Positions 36,902 to 45,842 of a stretch of DNA of 64,000 nt are shown piece after piece (positions within the stretch are counted from its first letter, which is position 1; each line of letters begins with the position of its first letter). The stretch comes from Competibacter_A sp002352125 (GTDB lineage Bacteria; Pseudomonadota; Gammaproteobacteria; Competibacterales; Competibacteraceae), in assembly GCA_035441325.1 (NCBI GenBank), contig DAOROA010000020.1, positions 1-64,000 on the forward strand, given 5' to 3'. Both the position numbers and the translations under genes were made by a program. Under the pieces are notes generated by a model. It ran no database searches, was not told where the DNA came from, and saw nothing but the letters and a program-made list of their open reading frames with translations.

Positions 36902-38329
36902 ATGAACCTTCCCGACATTGTCCGGACTTACCTGGATCGGCAGCAACTTCCCTACCGGTTGATCCCCTACCGATCCAACGAAACACCCGGCCAAGCGGCG
37001 GAGAGGCTCGATATCCCCGTCCGCCGGGTAGTGCGCACCGCGCTGCTGAAAGATGCGGCTGGGCCGATCATGGCCGTTTTGCCGTATAACCATATCCTGG
37101 ATTTTTCGATGTTATGTCGGCTTCTGCAGCGCGAACTGGAACCGCTCGACGGCAGCGAAGCCACTCGCTTCTTCCAAAGCCACGGCTGCAAACCGGAGTC
37201 TCGCCCGCCTTTACCGGCCGTTTTTGGCATACCCGCCCTAGTCGATACCAGCTTGGCCGCAACCGGCGGCGGCGAGATTTATATTTATTTCGAGGGCGGC
37301 GGCGACAGCCTTGTGGAGGTGCGAAGCGACGACTTCCACAAATTGCTCGACCAAGCGCGCTGGGAACGCTTCGCGATTCCGACGAACGATCTCGATTTCC
37401 TGGGCAGCCACCAGACGCTTACGCCGCACAATTTGTCTAGCCTCACCAACCGATACACGCCAGCGCAATTGCATGCGGGAACCGAATCTATCGCCGAACT
37501 GCCGCCCATGCCGCAAGCCGTGCAGGAACTGCTGGCCTTGCGCGCCGCTCCACACGCCGACGTTCAGGAGGTCATTCGTTTCGCCGAACGAGACACCACC
37601 CTCGCCGCCCAGGTCGTTTACTGGGCGCGCGTTCCGCTCAACGGCCATCATGGCATGGTGGATTCGTTGCAAACCGCCATCGAGCAGGTTTTGGGACCGA
37701 AAAACTCGATCAGCCTGATGCTGGGTTCCAGCATGGGCCAAGGCTTTCGCGTACCCGTCGATGGACCGGTCGGATTGCAGGCTCTCTGGCAACACAGCGT
37801 TTACTGCGCTGCCCTGGTCGGCGAACTGGTCAAAATCTTACCCGAACCGCCGTGCGTCGATCCGGAATTGGCGTACTTATGCGGGCTCTTGCACGATTTT
37901 GGCTATTTGGTGCTCGGCCATACCCTCCCGGCCCGTTTCTTTCTGCTCAACCGGTTTCTGGCCGTCAACCGGCACGCACCGATAATCGACGTGGAACGGT
38001 ATGTCATGGGAGCCGAGCACTGGCAAATCGGCGCCTGGCTCATGCAGTCCTGGAATCTGCCAGAGGAGGTCATCGCGGCCGCGCGCTGGCACCATCGCGA
38101 GGACAGCACGCATCCTCACGCCGAATACTCCAACTTGGTGCTGATCGCCAACCGGTTGCTGCATTACGTCGGCCTGGGGGAGGAGCACAATAACCGGCTG
38201 CCCGCGCTGGCCATGTTCATGCTCGGCATTACCCGCGACCAGGCGATGATGGCGGTGGAACAAATCCACTCCAACATGGCGGAACTGGACAGCCTGTGCG
38301 CGGTGCTGCCGCTGCCTCCAGAAACTTGA
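36902..38329 (+). CDS. YbaK-type editing domain fused to HDOD signalling domain
   Basis: This 475-residue protein has two parts. Residues about 1-160 resemble the YbaK/EbsC deacylase fold, which hydrolyses mischarged aminoacyl-tRNAs (YRSNETPGQAAERLDIPVRRVVRT; ending near EVRSDDFHKLL). Residues about 195-400 form an HDOD domain (LPPMPQAVQELLALR, then CGLLHDFGYLVLGHTLPA and ARWHHRED), related to HD phosphohydrolases but usually non-catalytic in signalling. The family is widespread in proteobacteria; its role is not settled. It is convergent with speA. Confidence 0.88.
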   Translation: MNLPDIVRTYLDRQQLPYRLIPYRSNETPGQAAERLDIPVRRVVRTALLKDAAGPIMAVLPYNHILDFSMLCRLLQRELEPLDGSEATRFFQSHGCKPESRPPLPAVFGIPALVDTSLAATGGGEIYIYFEGGGDSLVEVRSDDFHKLLDQARWERFAIPTNDLDFLGSHQTLTPHNLSSLTNRYTPAQLHAGTESIAELPPMPQAVQELLALRAAPHADVQEVIRFAERDTTLAAQVVYWARVPLNGHHGMVDSLQTAIEQVLGPKNSISLMLGSSMGQGFRVPVDGPVGLQALWQHSVYCAALVGELVKILPEPPCVDPELAYLCGLLHDFGYLVLGHTLPARFFLLNRFLAVNRHAPIIDVERYVMGAEHWQIGAWLMQSWNLPEEVIAAARWHHREDSTHPHAEYSNLVLIANRLLHYVGLGEEHNNRLPALAMFMLGITRDQAMMAVEQIHSNMAELDSLCAVLPLPPET

Positions 38330-38383
38330 GGCGGCTAACCATCGAAGCGGCGGGGAACGCGCGGGAGAGGCCACCGCGCCCGA

Positions 38384-40291
38384 TCAGGGTTCCAGGTAGG
38401 TAAAACCGCTCAATCCCGCTGCCAGCTCCGCCAGATAAGCAGTCCGCCGCGCCGCATCGAGATCGGCGGCCTCGATCTTGTCGCGATAGGCCGCCAGCAG
38501 AGCCTCCGGCTCGAAGCGCACGTAACGCAACAGATCGGCCACGGTATCGCCGTGGGACGGCTCGATCAGCCGATAACCGCCGTCCTCGGTCAACTCCACG
38601 TTGACCGCTGCGGTATCGCCGAACAGGTTGTGCATGTCGCCGAGAATTTCCTGGTATGCGCCCAACAGGAAAATTCCCAGCAAACACGGTTGGCCGGCCC
38701 GGTAAGGCGGGAGCGGCAGGGTGGTCTCCACGCCCTCCCCGTCCACGTAACGATCAATGCAACCGTCGGAATCGCAGGTTAGATCCTGTAGCACCGCCCG
38801 GCAGATTGGCGGCTCGGTCAAACCCTGTAGCGGCAGGATCGGGAAAATTTGATCCAGCGCCCACACGTCCGGCATCGACTGGAACACCGAGAAATTCAGG
38901 AACAGTTTCTCGGCCAGCTTGTCGTTCAGTTCGTCCAGCAGTTCGCGATGGGCGCGAGCGGCGGGATTGAGCAGCGGTTGCAGCTTGCGGCAGATGGCGA
39001 AATATAGTTGCTCGGCACGGGCGCGCTGCTCCAGCCCCAGCACGCCGTGCAGGTACAGGTCGCGCGCTTCGGCCAACCAGCGGGCGGCATCGTGGCAAGC
39101 CTCCACCGCCGACCCGCGCGAAACGGTCCGGTATACCTTCCAAAGGTTATGAAGAAGCAAAGGATCGCCAGTTCCCGGGACGGGCGGCAACTGACCGCCT
39201 GGTGCTGGTTCGCGGTCGATCACCTCGGTGATCAGCACGGCGTGATGGGCGGTCAAAGCCCGCCCCGATTCGCTAAACAGATGCGGATGCGGCAGGTTCT
39301 GCTCGGTGCAGACTTCCCACAGCGCGTAGACCACGTTGTTGGCATATTCCCCCACGCTGTAGTTCATCGAACAATCGCTGCGCGAACCGGTCCCCTCGTA
39401 ATCCACTCCCAGTCCACCGCCGACATCCACCCATTTTAGGCGGGCGCCTAGCCGCCACAGCTCGGCGTAGTGGCGCCCCACTTCTCGCAAACCGCGCCGA
39501 ATGTCGTGGATATTGGCGATTTGCGAGCCCAAATGCGCATGCAACAGGATCAAGCTATCCAGCATTCCCTGTTTTCGCAACTGCCAAATAGCTTCTAATA
39601 CTTGGCTAGCGGACAAGCCGAACTTGGATTTTTCTCCCCCTGTGTTCTGCCACTTGCCGGCTCCAATCGAGGTCAAGCGCACCCGTATCCCCAGTTGCGG
39701 CAACACGTCGAGCCGGCGCGACTCCTCGATAACCAGGTCCAATTCGGATAGTTTTTCGACCACGATGAATAGATTGAGCCCCAACCGCTGGCCGATCAGC
39801 GCCAAGCGGATGTATTCGCGGTCTTTATAGCCGTTGCAAACCACGACTCCACCCGGTTGGGACAGGCCCAGCACCGCCATCAGTTCCGGCTTGCTACCCG
39901 CTTCCAGGCCAACTCGCGATCCGCCGTGGCGGACGATCTCGCTCACCACATGCCGCTGCTGGTTGACTTTGATCGGATAGACGGCGGTGTAACGGCCTTG
40001 GTAGTTCATTTCGCCGATGGCTGCGGCGAAAGCGTCGCACAAGGTATCGACCCGGTCGTGCAGAATGTGGCTGAACCGCGCTAACACCGGCAACCCGTAA
40101 CCGAGACTCCGCATCTCCCCAGCCAAGGCAGATAGTTCGATCCCCGGATGGTTTGTCCGACGCGGCGACCGTACTCGCGCCTGGCCCGCGTCGTCGATCT
40201 CGAAGTAGCCGCCCCCCCAGCGAGCGGTATTGTATACTTCGCGCGCCTGGGCTACGGTCCAAGCGGGCTGCGGCTGCCGCATGTCGTTCAC
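38384..40291 (-). CDS. speA: biosynthetic arginine decarboxylase
   Basis: This PLP-dependent fold-III enzyme converts arginine to agmatine, the first step of the agmatine route to putrescine and spermidine. It has 635 residues. Recognisable segments are YPIKVNQQRHVVSEIV with the PLP-binding lysine, GSKPELMAVL, DVGGGLGVDYEGT, and the C-terminal catalytic cysteine in CDSDGCIDRYVDGEG. The start is GTG at 40291 with GGAGG ten bases upstream, or ATG at 40282. It is divergent from speE with only 32 nt between the starts. No agmatinase (speB) or agmatine deiminase is in the window. Confidence 0.95.
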   Translation of the reverse strand: MNDMRQPQPAWTVAQAREVYNTARWGGGYFEIDDAGQARVRSPRRTNHPGIELSALAGEMRSLGYGLPVLARFSHILHDRVDTLCDAFAAAIGEMNYQGRYTAVYPIKVNQQRHVVSEIVRHGGSRVGLEAGSKPELMAVLGLSQPGGVVVCNGYKDREYIRLALIGQRLGLNLFIVVEKLSELDLVIEESRRLDVLPQLGIRVRLTSIGAGKWQNTGGEKSKFGLSASQVLEAIWQLRKQGMLDSLILLHAHLGSQIANIHDIRRGLREVGRHYAELWRLGARLKWVDVGGGLGVDYEGTGSRSDCSMNYSVGEYANNVVYALWEVCTEQNLPHPHLFSESGRALTAHHAVLITEVIDREPAPGGQLPPVPGTGDPLLLHNLWKVYRTVSRGSAVEACHDAARWLAEARDLYLHGVLGLEQRARAEQLYFAICRKLQPLLNPAARAHRELLDELNDKLAEKLFLNFSVFQSMPDVWALDQIFPILPLQGLTEPPICRAVLQDLTCDSDGCIDRYVDGEGVETTLPLPPYRAGQPCLLGIFLLGAYQEILGDMHNLFGDTAAVNVELTEDGGYRLIEPSHGDTVADLLRYVRFEPEALLAAYRDKIEAADLDAARRTAYLAELAAGLSGFTYLEP

Positions 40292-40323
40292 TGCCGTTCA
40301 TCCTCCGCCAGAAAGGGCTCGAC

Positions 40324-41187
40324 GTGACGCTGGATCATACTTGGTTTTCCGAAACCCACCCCGCGACGGGTTCCGCTTTTTCGCTCAAGCTCAAAGGCAA
40401 GTTACACGAGGTCCAAAGTCCTTATCAGCGCGTTGCGGTTTACGCCACCGAAGCGTTCGGCAACCTGATGACGATCGATGGCTACATTATGCTGACCAGC
40501 CGCGACAATTTCGTGTATCACGAAATGATGGTGCATCCGGCGCTGTTCACCCATCCGGATCCGAAGCGCGTGCTGATCGTCGGCGGCGGCGACTGCGGTA
40601 CCCTGCGGGAAGCGCTCAAGCACCCGGGCGTCGAGACCGCAACCCAAGTCGATATCGACGAGGAAGTCACCCGCGCCGCCGAACGCTATTTCCCGGAACT
40701 GTGCGAAGCCAACGCCGATCCACGGGCACAATTGCGTTTCGACGATGGTCTTGCCTGGGTCAAGAACGCCGAACCGGCCAGCTACGATGTCATCATCGTG
40801 GACAGTACCGATCCGATCGGGCCCGCCGAAGGTCTATTCGCCGAACCGTTTTTTCGCGACTGCCACCGGGCGTTGCGCGCGGATGGCGTGTTGGTCCAAC
40901 AAAGCGAGTCGCCTCTGTTCCATCTCAGCAGCATCCTCGTACCGCTGCACCGGAATCTGCGCGCCACCGGCTTCGCCGACGCCCAAACCCTGCATTTTCC
41001 GCAGTGCGTTTACCCGTCCGGGTGGTGGACCGCCACGCTCGCTCGCAAGAGCGGCCGGGTCGCCGATTTTCGCGAAGCCGATGCCACCGCCAAACCGTTC
41101 GCCACCGAATACTACAATGCCGAGATTCACCGTGCCGCCCTGGCCACGCCGGAGTTCGTGCGCCGCGCACTGACCGAACTCGCCTGA
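40324..41187 (+). CDS. speE: spermidine synthase
   Basis: This enzyme transfers aminopropyl from decarboxylated SAM to putrescine. It has 287 residues, like E. coli SpeE (288). Motifs are GYIMLTSRDNFVYHEMMVHP, the nucleotide-binding VLIVGGGDCGTLREAL and DSTDPIGPAEGLF. The GTG at 40324 fits the family N-terminus (TLDHTWFSE) and has AAAGGG upstream. The open frame runs further upstream across speA but only as a shadow. Confidence 0.96.
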   Translation: MTLDHTWFSETHPATGSAFSLKLKGKLHEVQSPYQRVAVYATEAFGNLMTIDGYIMLTSRDNFVYHEMMVHPALFTHPDPKRVLIVGGGDCGTLREALKHPGVETATQVDIDEEVTRAAERYFPELCEANADPRAQLRFDDGLAWVKNAEPASYDVIIVDSTDPIGPAEGLFAEPFFRDCHRALRADGVLVQQSESPLFHLSSILVPLHRNLRATGFADAQTLHFPQCVYPSGWWTATLARKSGRVADFREADATAKPFATEYYNAEIHRAALATPEFVRRALTELA

Positions 41188-41208
41188 ATCGACCGAATCC
41201 GCCGCTCC

Positions 41209-41239
41209 AAAAAACGAGGGCGGAGCCAACGCCCCGCCC
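41209..41239 (-). terminator. intrinsic terminator after the glnK-amtB-glnK operon
   Basis: On the minus strand GGGCGG and CCGCCC (41234-41239 and 41218-41223) pair around a ten-base loop and are followed by TCG and six T residues (41209-41214). It lies in the gap between the convergent glnK and speE. Confidence 0.8.
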
Positions 41240-41272
41240 CGTCGTCGGTTGCGCCTCGCGGCGCGATTCGCG

Positions 41273-41611
41273 CTACAGCGCGCCAGGACCGATTTCGCCG
41301 GTGCGAATCCGGATTGCACGCTCCAGGTCGTAGATGAAAATTTTGCCGTCGCCGATCTTGCCGGTGTTGGCGGTGGAACAGATCGCCTCCACCACTTTGT
41401 CCACCAGACCGTCGTCCACGGCGATTTCCAGCTTGACCTTCGGCAGGAAATCCACCACGTACTCGGCGCCCCGATACAGTTCGGTATGGCCCTTCTGGCG
41501 GCCAAAACCCTTGACTTCGGTCACGGTGATGCCTTGCACGCCGATACCCGACAGGGCCTCCCGCACATCGTCCAACTTGAACGGTTTGATGATTGCAGTG
41601 ACTAGCTTCAT
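41273..41611 (-). CDS. glnK: nitrogen regulatory PII protein (downstream paralogue)
   Basis: This 112-residue trimeric PII signal protein senses ATP/ADP and 2-oxoglutarate and is modified by GlnD. The uridylylation site is Tyr51 in the T-loop (YRGAEYVVDF), and GKIGDGKIFIYDLERAIRIRTGE is the family C-terminus. It is the third gene of the operon, 124 nt after amtB, and ends at an intrinsic terminator. It is very similar to the first PII gene of the operon. Confidence 0.95.
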   Translation of the reverse strand: MKLVTAIIKPFKLDDVREALSGIGVQGITVTEVKGFGRQKGHTELYRGAEYVVDFLPKVKLEIAVDDGLVDKVVEAICSTANTGKIGDGKIFIYDLERAIRIRTGEIGPGAL

Positions 41612-41735
41612 GGATGCCCTCTAGCGTTCGCCTAATCCAAAATTAAAGCCCGTGCGGGAATATACCGAAATCCACGACCGCATGCGACGTTGGACGACGG
41701 CACCCCCCCCGCAACATGCCGTCCATCGCTTACCG

Positions 41736-43079
41736 TCACAGATTGTAGCCACGTTCGTCGTGCAAAGCGATGTCCAGACCCTCGGTTTCCTGTTCCTCGG
41801 TCACCCGTAACCCGATCACCACATCCACGATTTTCAAGATCACGAAGCTCAAGACGCTGGAATACACGACGGTGAACAGCACGCCCTTGGTCTGAATCCA
41901 CAACTGGGCACCGACAGATATGCCTTCGGCCAGACCCTTGCCACCCAAACTAGCGTCGGCGCACAAGCCGGTCAGAATGGCGCCGATGATACCGCCGATC
42001 GCATGTACGCCGAACACGTCGAGCGAATCGTCGTAGCCCAGAGCTCGCTTGAGTTTGGTGGAGGCCAGGAAACAAATCACGCCGGCCACCAAGCCAATCA
42101 ACAGCGCGCCCATCGGCCCAGCCGTGCCGGACGCCGGGGTAATCGCCACCAAACCCGCTACCGCGCCGGAGGCAATACCCAGTACGCTGGGTTTGCCGTG
42201 GGTCAGCCACTCGGCGAACATCCAGCTCAACGCCGCCATGGCGGTCGCGATTTGGGTCACCGCCATCGCCATACCCGCATTGGCGTCGGCCGCCACCGCG
42301 CTACCCGCATTGAAGCCGAACCAGCCGACCCATAGCATCGCGGCGCCAATGATGGTGAAGTTCAGGTTGTGCGGAGGCATCGCCATCTGTGGGTAACCTT
42401 TGCGTTTGCCGAGCATCAAACAAGCTACGAAACCGGCGATACCGGCATTGATGTGCACCACCGTGCCACCGGCGAAATCCAATACGCCCCAATCCCACAT
42501 TAACGCGCCATCGCCGCTCCAAACCATGTGCGCGACGGGAGCATAGACCACGGTAAACCAGATCGCCATAAAGCTCAGCAGGGCGGAGAACTTCATCCGT
42601 TCGGCGAAAGCGCCAACGATCAGCGCCGGCGTGATGATGGCAAAAGTCATCTGGAAAGTCATGAACACCGTTTCCGGGATGGTCAACGTCAGGCTGTCGC
42701 GGGTTACTCCGCCCAGGAACGCTTTGCCAAGGCCACCGATAAACGTGTACAGATTGACGGCTTCCTTAGTCATGCCGGTCGTATCGAACGCCAAGCTGTA
42801 GCCGTATAAAGTCCATAACACCGTCACCAGCGCGGTGATGGCAAAACATTGCATCATCACCGACAACACGTTCTTGGCGCGCACCATGCCGGCATAAAAC
42901 AGCGACAAGCCGGGAATGGTCATGAACAGCACCAGTGCAGTCGAAGTCAACATCCAGGCGGTATCGCCCGAGTTCAGGGCCGGCTTCGCAGCTTCCTCGG
43001 CCACCGCCAGCGCTGGCGCTACGATTGCCAGCAGCAACGGCAAGCTACCATATTTCGTTATTTTCATCGCTCTATTCAT
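41736..43079 (-). CDS. amtB: ammonium transporter AmtB
   Basis: This 447-residue trimeric ammonium channel has an N-terminal signal peptide (LPLLLAIVAPALAVAEE) and about 11 membrane helices. Characteristic segments are TIPGLSLFYAGMVRAKNVLSV and FAGGTVVHINAGIAGFVA with the pore histidine. The ATG at 43079 has CGGAGAA upstream; the frame is open 39 codons further but only in the intergenic region. It lies between two glnK genes, and GlnK proteins close the channel by inserting their T-loops. Confidence 0.95.
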   Translation of the reverse strand: MNRAMKITKYGSLPLLLAIVAPALAVAEEAAKPALNSGDTAWMLTSTALVLFMTIPGLSLFYAGMVRAKNVLSVMMQCFAITALVTVLWTLYGYSLAFDTTGMTKEAVNLYTFIGGLGKAFLGGVTRDSLTLTIPETVFMTFQMTFAIITPALIVGAFAERMKFSALLSFMAIWFTVVYAPVAHMVWSGDGALMWDWGVLDFAGGTVVHINAGIAGFVACLMLGKRKGYPQMAMPPHNLNFTIIGAAMLWVGWFGFNAGSAVAADANAGMAMAVTQIATAMAALSWMFAEWLTHGKPSVLGIASGAVAGLVAITPASGTAGPMGALLIGLVAGVICFLASTKLKRALGYDDSLDVFGVHAIGGIIGAILTGLCADASLGGKGLAEGISVGAQLWIQTKGVLFTVVYSSVLSFVILKIVDVVIGLRVTEEQETEGLDIALHDERGYNL

Positions 43080-43137
43080 CGTTGGATTTCTCCGGTTGCA
43101 AACGAGATCAGGGAATAACAATTGCGAAAAGCCCGCT

Positions 43138-43476
43138 TTACAGAGCTTCCGGCCCGGATTCACCGGTACGGATTCGAACGGCGCCTTCCAGGTCATATAC
43201 GAAAATCTTACCGTCGCCGACTTTGCCGGTATTAGCCGCCCGGGTAATAGCCTCGATGACTCGTTCGACCAGATCGTCGGTCACGCCGACTTCGATCTTG
43301 ATCTTCGGTAGGAAATCGACCACGTATTCGGCGCCTCGATACAGTTCGGTGTGGCCTTTCTGGCGACCGAAGCCTTTGACCTCGGTGACCGTAATGCCCT
43401 GCGCACCCACTTCCGAGAGTGCCTCTCGAACGTCGTCGAGCTTAAACGGCTTGATGACCGCAGTAATCAGTTTCAT
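43138..43476 (-). CDS. glnK: nitrogen regulatory PII protein GlnK (promoter-proximal)
   Basis: This 112-residue PII protein has Tyr51 conserved in the T-loop. The start MKLITAVIKPF at 43476 has CGGAG upstream; a longer open frame (to 43566) has no family sequence. It is the first gene of glnK-amtB-glnK, about 100 nt downstream of a sigma-54 promoter, so it should be induced on nitrogen limitation through NtrC. It differs from the downstream copy at a limited number of positions (for example KIKIEVGVTDDLVERV against KVKLEIAVDDGLVDKV). Confidence 0.96.
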   Translation of the reverse strand: MKLITAVIKPFKLDDVREALSEVGAQGITVTEVKGFGRQKGHTELYRGAEYVVDFLPKIKIEVGVTDDLVERVIEAITRAANTGKVGDGKIFVYDLEGAVRIRTGESGPEAL

Positions 43477-43585
43477 ATTTAAATCTCCGATGGCTTTGGA
43501 AAACCCAGCACGAGGCACGACCTGTTGTCTCCGCGTCCCGACAATCCCGTTCGACGACGCCGACAATTGTTGTCCTCAACATAAA

Positions 43586-43600
43586 GCAGATTGCGTGCCA
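43586..43600 (-). promoter_or_regulatory. sigma-54 (RpoN) promoter of glnK-amtB-glnK
   Basis: On the minus strand TGGCAC-N5-CTGC (43595-43600 and 43586-43589) matches the -24/-12 consensus TGGCAC-N5-TTGC except for one base, with the invariant GG and GC ten bases apart. The start site would be near 43574, giving a leader of about 100 nt. Confidence 0.85.
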
Positions 43601-43695
43601 TGATAAAAAAATATATTATTTCAATAAGTTATTAATTAACCTCGCTCTCGATCTTTCCTTTGCCTAATCTCTATCCAAACGTGTGCACCATCTGA

Positions 43696-43712
43696 CGCAC
43701 CATACCAGTGCA
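43696..43712. promoter_or_regulatory. NtrC-like binding site upstream of glnK
   Basis: CGCAC-N7-GTGCA (43696-43700 and 43708-43712) matches nine of ten bases of the NtrC dyad TGCAC-N7-GTGCA. Its centre is about 130 bp upstream of the expected sigma-54 start site, a usual enhancer distance. A further half-site GTGCAC lies at 43683-43688. The rest of the 312-nt gap 43477-43788 is AT-rich and holds no gene. Confidence 0.65.
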
Positions 43713-43788
43713 AATTGGTTGACATACATAAGCTGGAAAATCCCGTTACACTAAACTCGACGACAATCCGTACCCCTGAGAAACGACG

Positions 43789-44094
43789 ATGATCGATCCC
43801 AAAACTTTCGACGATTTGGCCAAACGCTTCACCGACGCTTTGCCGCCCAGCTTCCGCCAGTTCCAAACGGAAATGGAGAAGAATTTCCACGCTGCTCTAC
43901 AAGCGACTTTCGCCAAGCTAGAGCTGGTGACACGCGAGGAATTCGAGGTGCAACAAGGAGTATTGGCTCGTACCCGCGCCAAACTGGAAGAATTGGAAAA
44001 ACAGGTCGCCGATCTGGAAGCGAAGATCGGCGGCGGCAAACGGCGCAGCAAGAGCGCCGAAAAGCCCGCCGAACCGGAAGGCGATAACGGCTGA
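43789..44094 (+). CDS. ubiK: ubiquinone biosynthesis accessory factor UbiK
   Basis: This 101-residue coiled-coil protein (formerly YqiC/BMFP) helps the UbiJ-based soluble complex make ubiquinone under aerobic conditions. The amphipathic N-terminus DPKTFDDLAKRFTDALP, the VTREEFEVQQGVLARTRAKLEELE coiled coil and a charged C-terminal tail are family features. It is divergent from the glnK operon and upstream of comM; in several proteobacteria yqiC-type genes lie beside glnK and comM. Confidence 0.92.
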   Translation: MIDPKTFDDLAKRFTDALPPSFRQFQTEMEKNFHAALQATFAKLELVTREEFEVQQGVLARTRAKLEELEKQVADLEAKIGGGKRRSKSAEKPAEPEGDNG

Positions 44095-44193
44095 AGCCGA
44101 AACCCGCGCACCGTCCCGCCATCGCCGGGGTAGCATGCCGTTCTCTGGCCGACGCAAGTCAAGACGTTGGCCATTCGGCGCGAAAACTCCCGA

Positions 44194-44210
44194 TGCACAA
44201 AAACGGTGCA
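44194..44210. promoter_or_regulatory. perfect NtrC-like dyad between ubiK and comM
   Basis: TGCAC-N7-GTGCA (44194-44198 and 44206-44210) is a perfect match to the conserved arms of the NtrC site. No sigma-54 promoter is visible in the following 75 nt before comM. It is about 620 bp from the glnK sigma-54 start site, with ubiK in between, so it may be a distant enhancer or a chance match. Confidence 0.5.
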
Positions 44211-44285
44211 AATTCGATTCGCGAATGCGCGTCGAGCTCGCGGGGCCACGCCCGCTGAACCCTGGGGTTAGCCAACAGGATTTTC

Positions 44286-45797
44286 ATGTCGCTCGCCATC
44301 GTTTACACCCGCGCTCAGGTCGGCATCGACGCCCCGCTGGTCAGCGTGGAAGTACACCTGTCCGGCGGCCTGCCGGGACTGTTCATCGTCGGTTTGCCGG
44401 AAGCGGCGGTGAAGGAAAGCAAGGATCGGGTGCGCGGCGCGATTTTGAACGGCCAGTTCGAGTTTCCCAGCCGTCGCATCACCATCAACCTGGCCCCGGC
44501 CGACTTGCCCAAAGAAGGCGGACGCTTCGATCTGCCGATCGCGCTGGGTATCCTGGCCGCGTCGGGGCAGATCAACCGCGAACGGCTACAGCAATACGAG
44601 TTTCTCGGCGAACTCGCGTTGGGCGGCGATTTGCGGGGCGTTCGCGGCGCGTTGCCGGCCGCTCTCGCCTGTCGAGACGCCCAGCGAACTCTGCTGGTAC
44701 CGCGCGACAACGCCGACGAAGCGATGCTGGTCAGCGACGCAAACGTGCTGGGTGCAGCCCACCTGCTGGAAGTCTGCCGACAGTTGGCGACCGGGAACGC
44801 CTTGCAACCGCCCATCGCCCGGCAAGCTCCACCGCCGGAATCCATTTTGGAGCGGGATTTGAGCGACGTGCGCGGCCAGCACCACGCCAAGCGCGCGCTG
44901 GAAATCGCCGCCGCCGGTGGGCACAACCTCCTGCTGATCGGCCCGCCCGGCACCGGCAAGACCATGCTCGCCAGCCGGTTGCCGGGCATCATGCCGCCGC
45001 TGAGCGAAGCCGAAGCACTGGAAACCGCCGCCATCGCCTCGATCAGCGCGCAAGGACTGGATCTGCGGCAATGGGGCATCCGACCGTTCCGGGCGCCGCA
45101 TCACACCGCCTCGGCGGTAGCCCTGGTCGGCGGCGGCGGCCAGCCGCGGCCCGGTGAAATCTCGCTGGCCCACCACGGTGTGCTCTTTCTGGATGAATTG
45201 CCAGAATACGACCGGCGGGTGCTGGAGGTCTTGCGCGAACCCTTGGAATCGGGGCGGATCACCATTTCCCGCGCCGCTCGTCAGGCCGATTTTCCCGCGC
45301 GCTTCCAACTGGTGGCCGCGATGAATCCCTGTCCTTGCGGTTACCTGGGCGACGCCGAACGGCGCTGCGCTTGTGGCCAGGAACAGATTCGCCGTTACCG
45401 GGCCCGAGTATCCGGGCCGCTGGTGGATCGGATCGACCTGCACATCGAGGTACCGCGCCTGGTCCATCGGGTGCTGCGCGGCGAAACGCCGGAAGAGTGC
45501 AGCGCTACGGTGCGCGCTCGCGTCTGCGCCGCGCGCGAACGGCAACTGCACCGCGCCGGCAAACCCAACAGCGCACTGAACACCCGTGAGATCGAACGCT
45601 ACTGCGGGCTGGACGAGGCCGATCATCGTTTGTTGGAACATGCGCTGGAACGGTTGGGGCTATCGCCGCGCGCTTACCACCGCATCCTCAAGGTCGCCCG
45701 CACCATCGCCGACCTGGCCGGCAGCGATAACATCCGAACGCCGCATCTTACTGAAGCGATCAGCTATCGCGCCTTGGATAGGACTATGGTGCGTTGA
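44286..45797 (+). CDS. comM: ComM/YifB-family AAA+ helicase
   Basis: This 503-residue Mg-chelatase-like AAA+ protein acts as a branch-migration helicase in natural transformation in related species. It starts with the family sequence SLAIVYTRAQVGIDAPLVSVEVH, has the P-loop GPPGTGKTML near residue 220, Walker B LFLDELPEYDR, and a zinc-like cysteine cluster (CPCGYLGDAERRCACG). It follows ubiK on the same strand. ComM alone does not prove competence, but it fits with pilW elsewhere in the window. Confidence 0.93.
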   Translation: MSLAIVYTRAQVGIDAPLVSVEVHLSGGLPGLFIVGLPEAAVKESKDRVRGAILNGQFEFPSRRITINLAPADLPKEGGRFDLPIALGILAASGQINRERLQQYEFLGELALGGDLRGVRGALPAALACRDAQRTLLVPRDNADEAMLVSDANVLGAAHLLEVCRQLATGNALQPPIARQAPPPESILERDLSDVRGQHHAKRALEIAAAGGHNLLLIGPPGTGKTMLASRLPGIMPPLSEAEALETAAIASISAQGLDLRQWGIRPFRAPHHTASAVALVGGGGQPRPGEISLAHHGVLFLDELPEYDRRVLEVLREPLESGRITISRAARQADFPARFQLVAAMNPCPCGYLGDAERRCACGQEQIRRYRARVSGPLVDRIDLHIEVPRLVHRVLRGETPEECSATVRARVCAARERQLHRAGKPNSALNTREIERYCGLDEADHRLLEHALERLGLSPRAYHRILKVARTIADLAGSDNIRTPHLTEAISYRALDRTMVR

Positions 45798-45842
45798 GGC
45801 AGTCCGTACTGATCCAACCGTTTGGCCGCAAGCGAGGGCACC

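Noticed and set aside
36101..37093. 330-residue Arg/Gly-rich minus-strand open frame
   Set aside because: Mirror of the Pro/Ala-rich FtsN-like gene and the ends of its neighbours; no domain or ribosome site.
43719..43752. TTGACA and TACACT upstream of ubiK as a promoter
   Set aside because: The hexamers are good but 22 bp apart, too far for a standard sigma-70 promoter.
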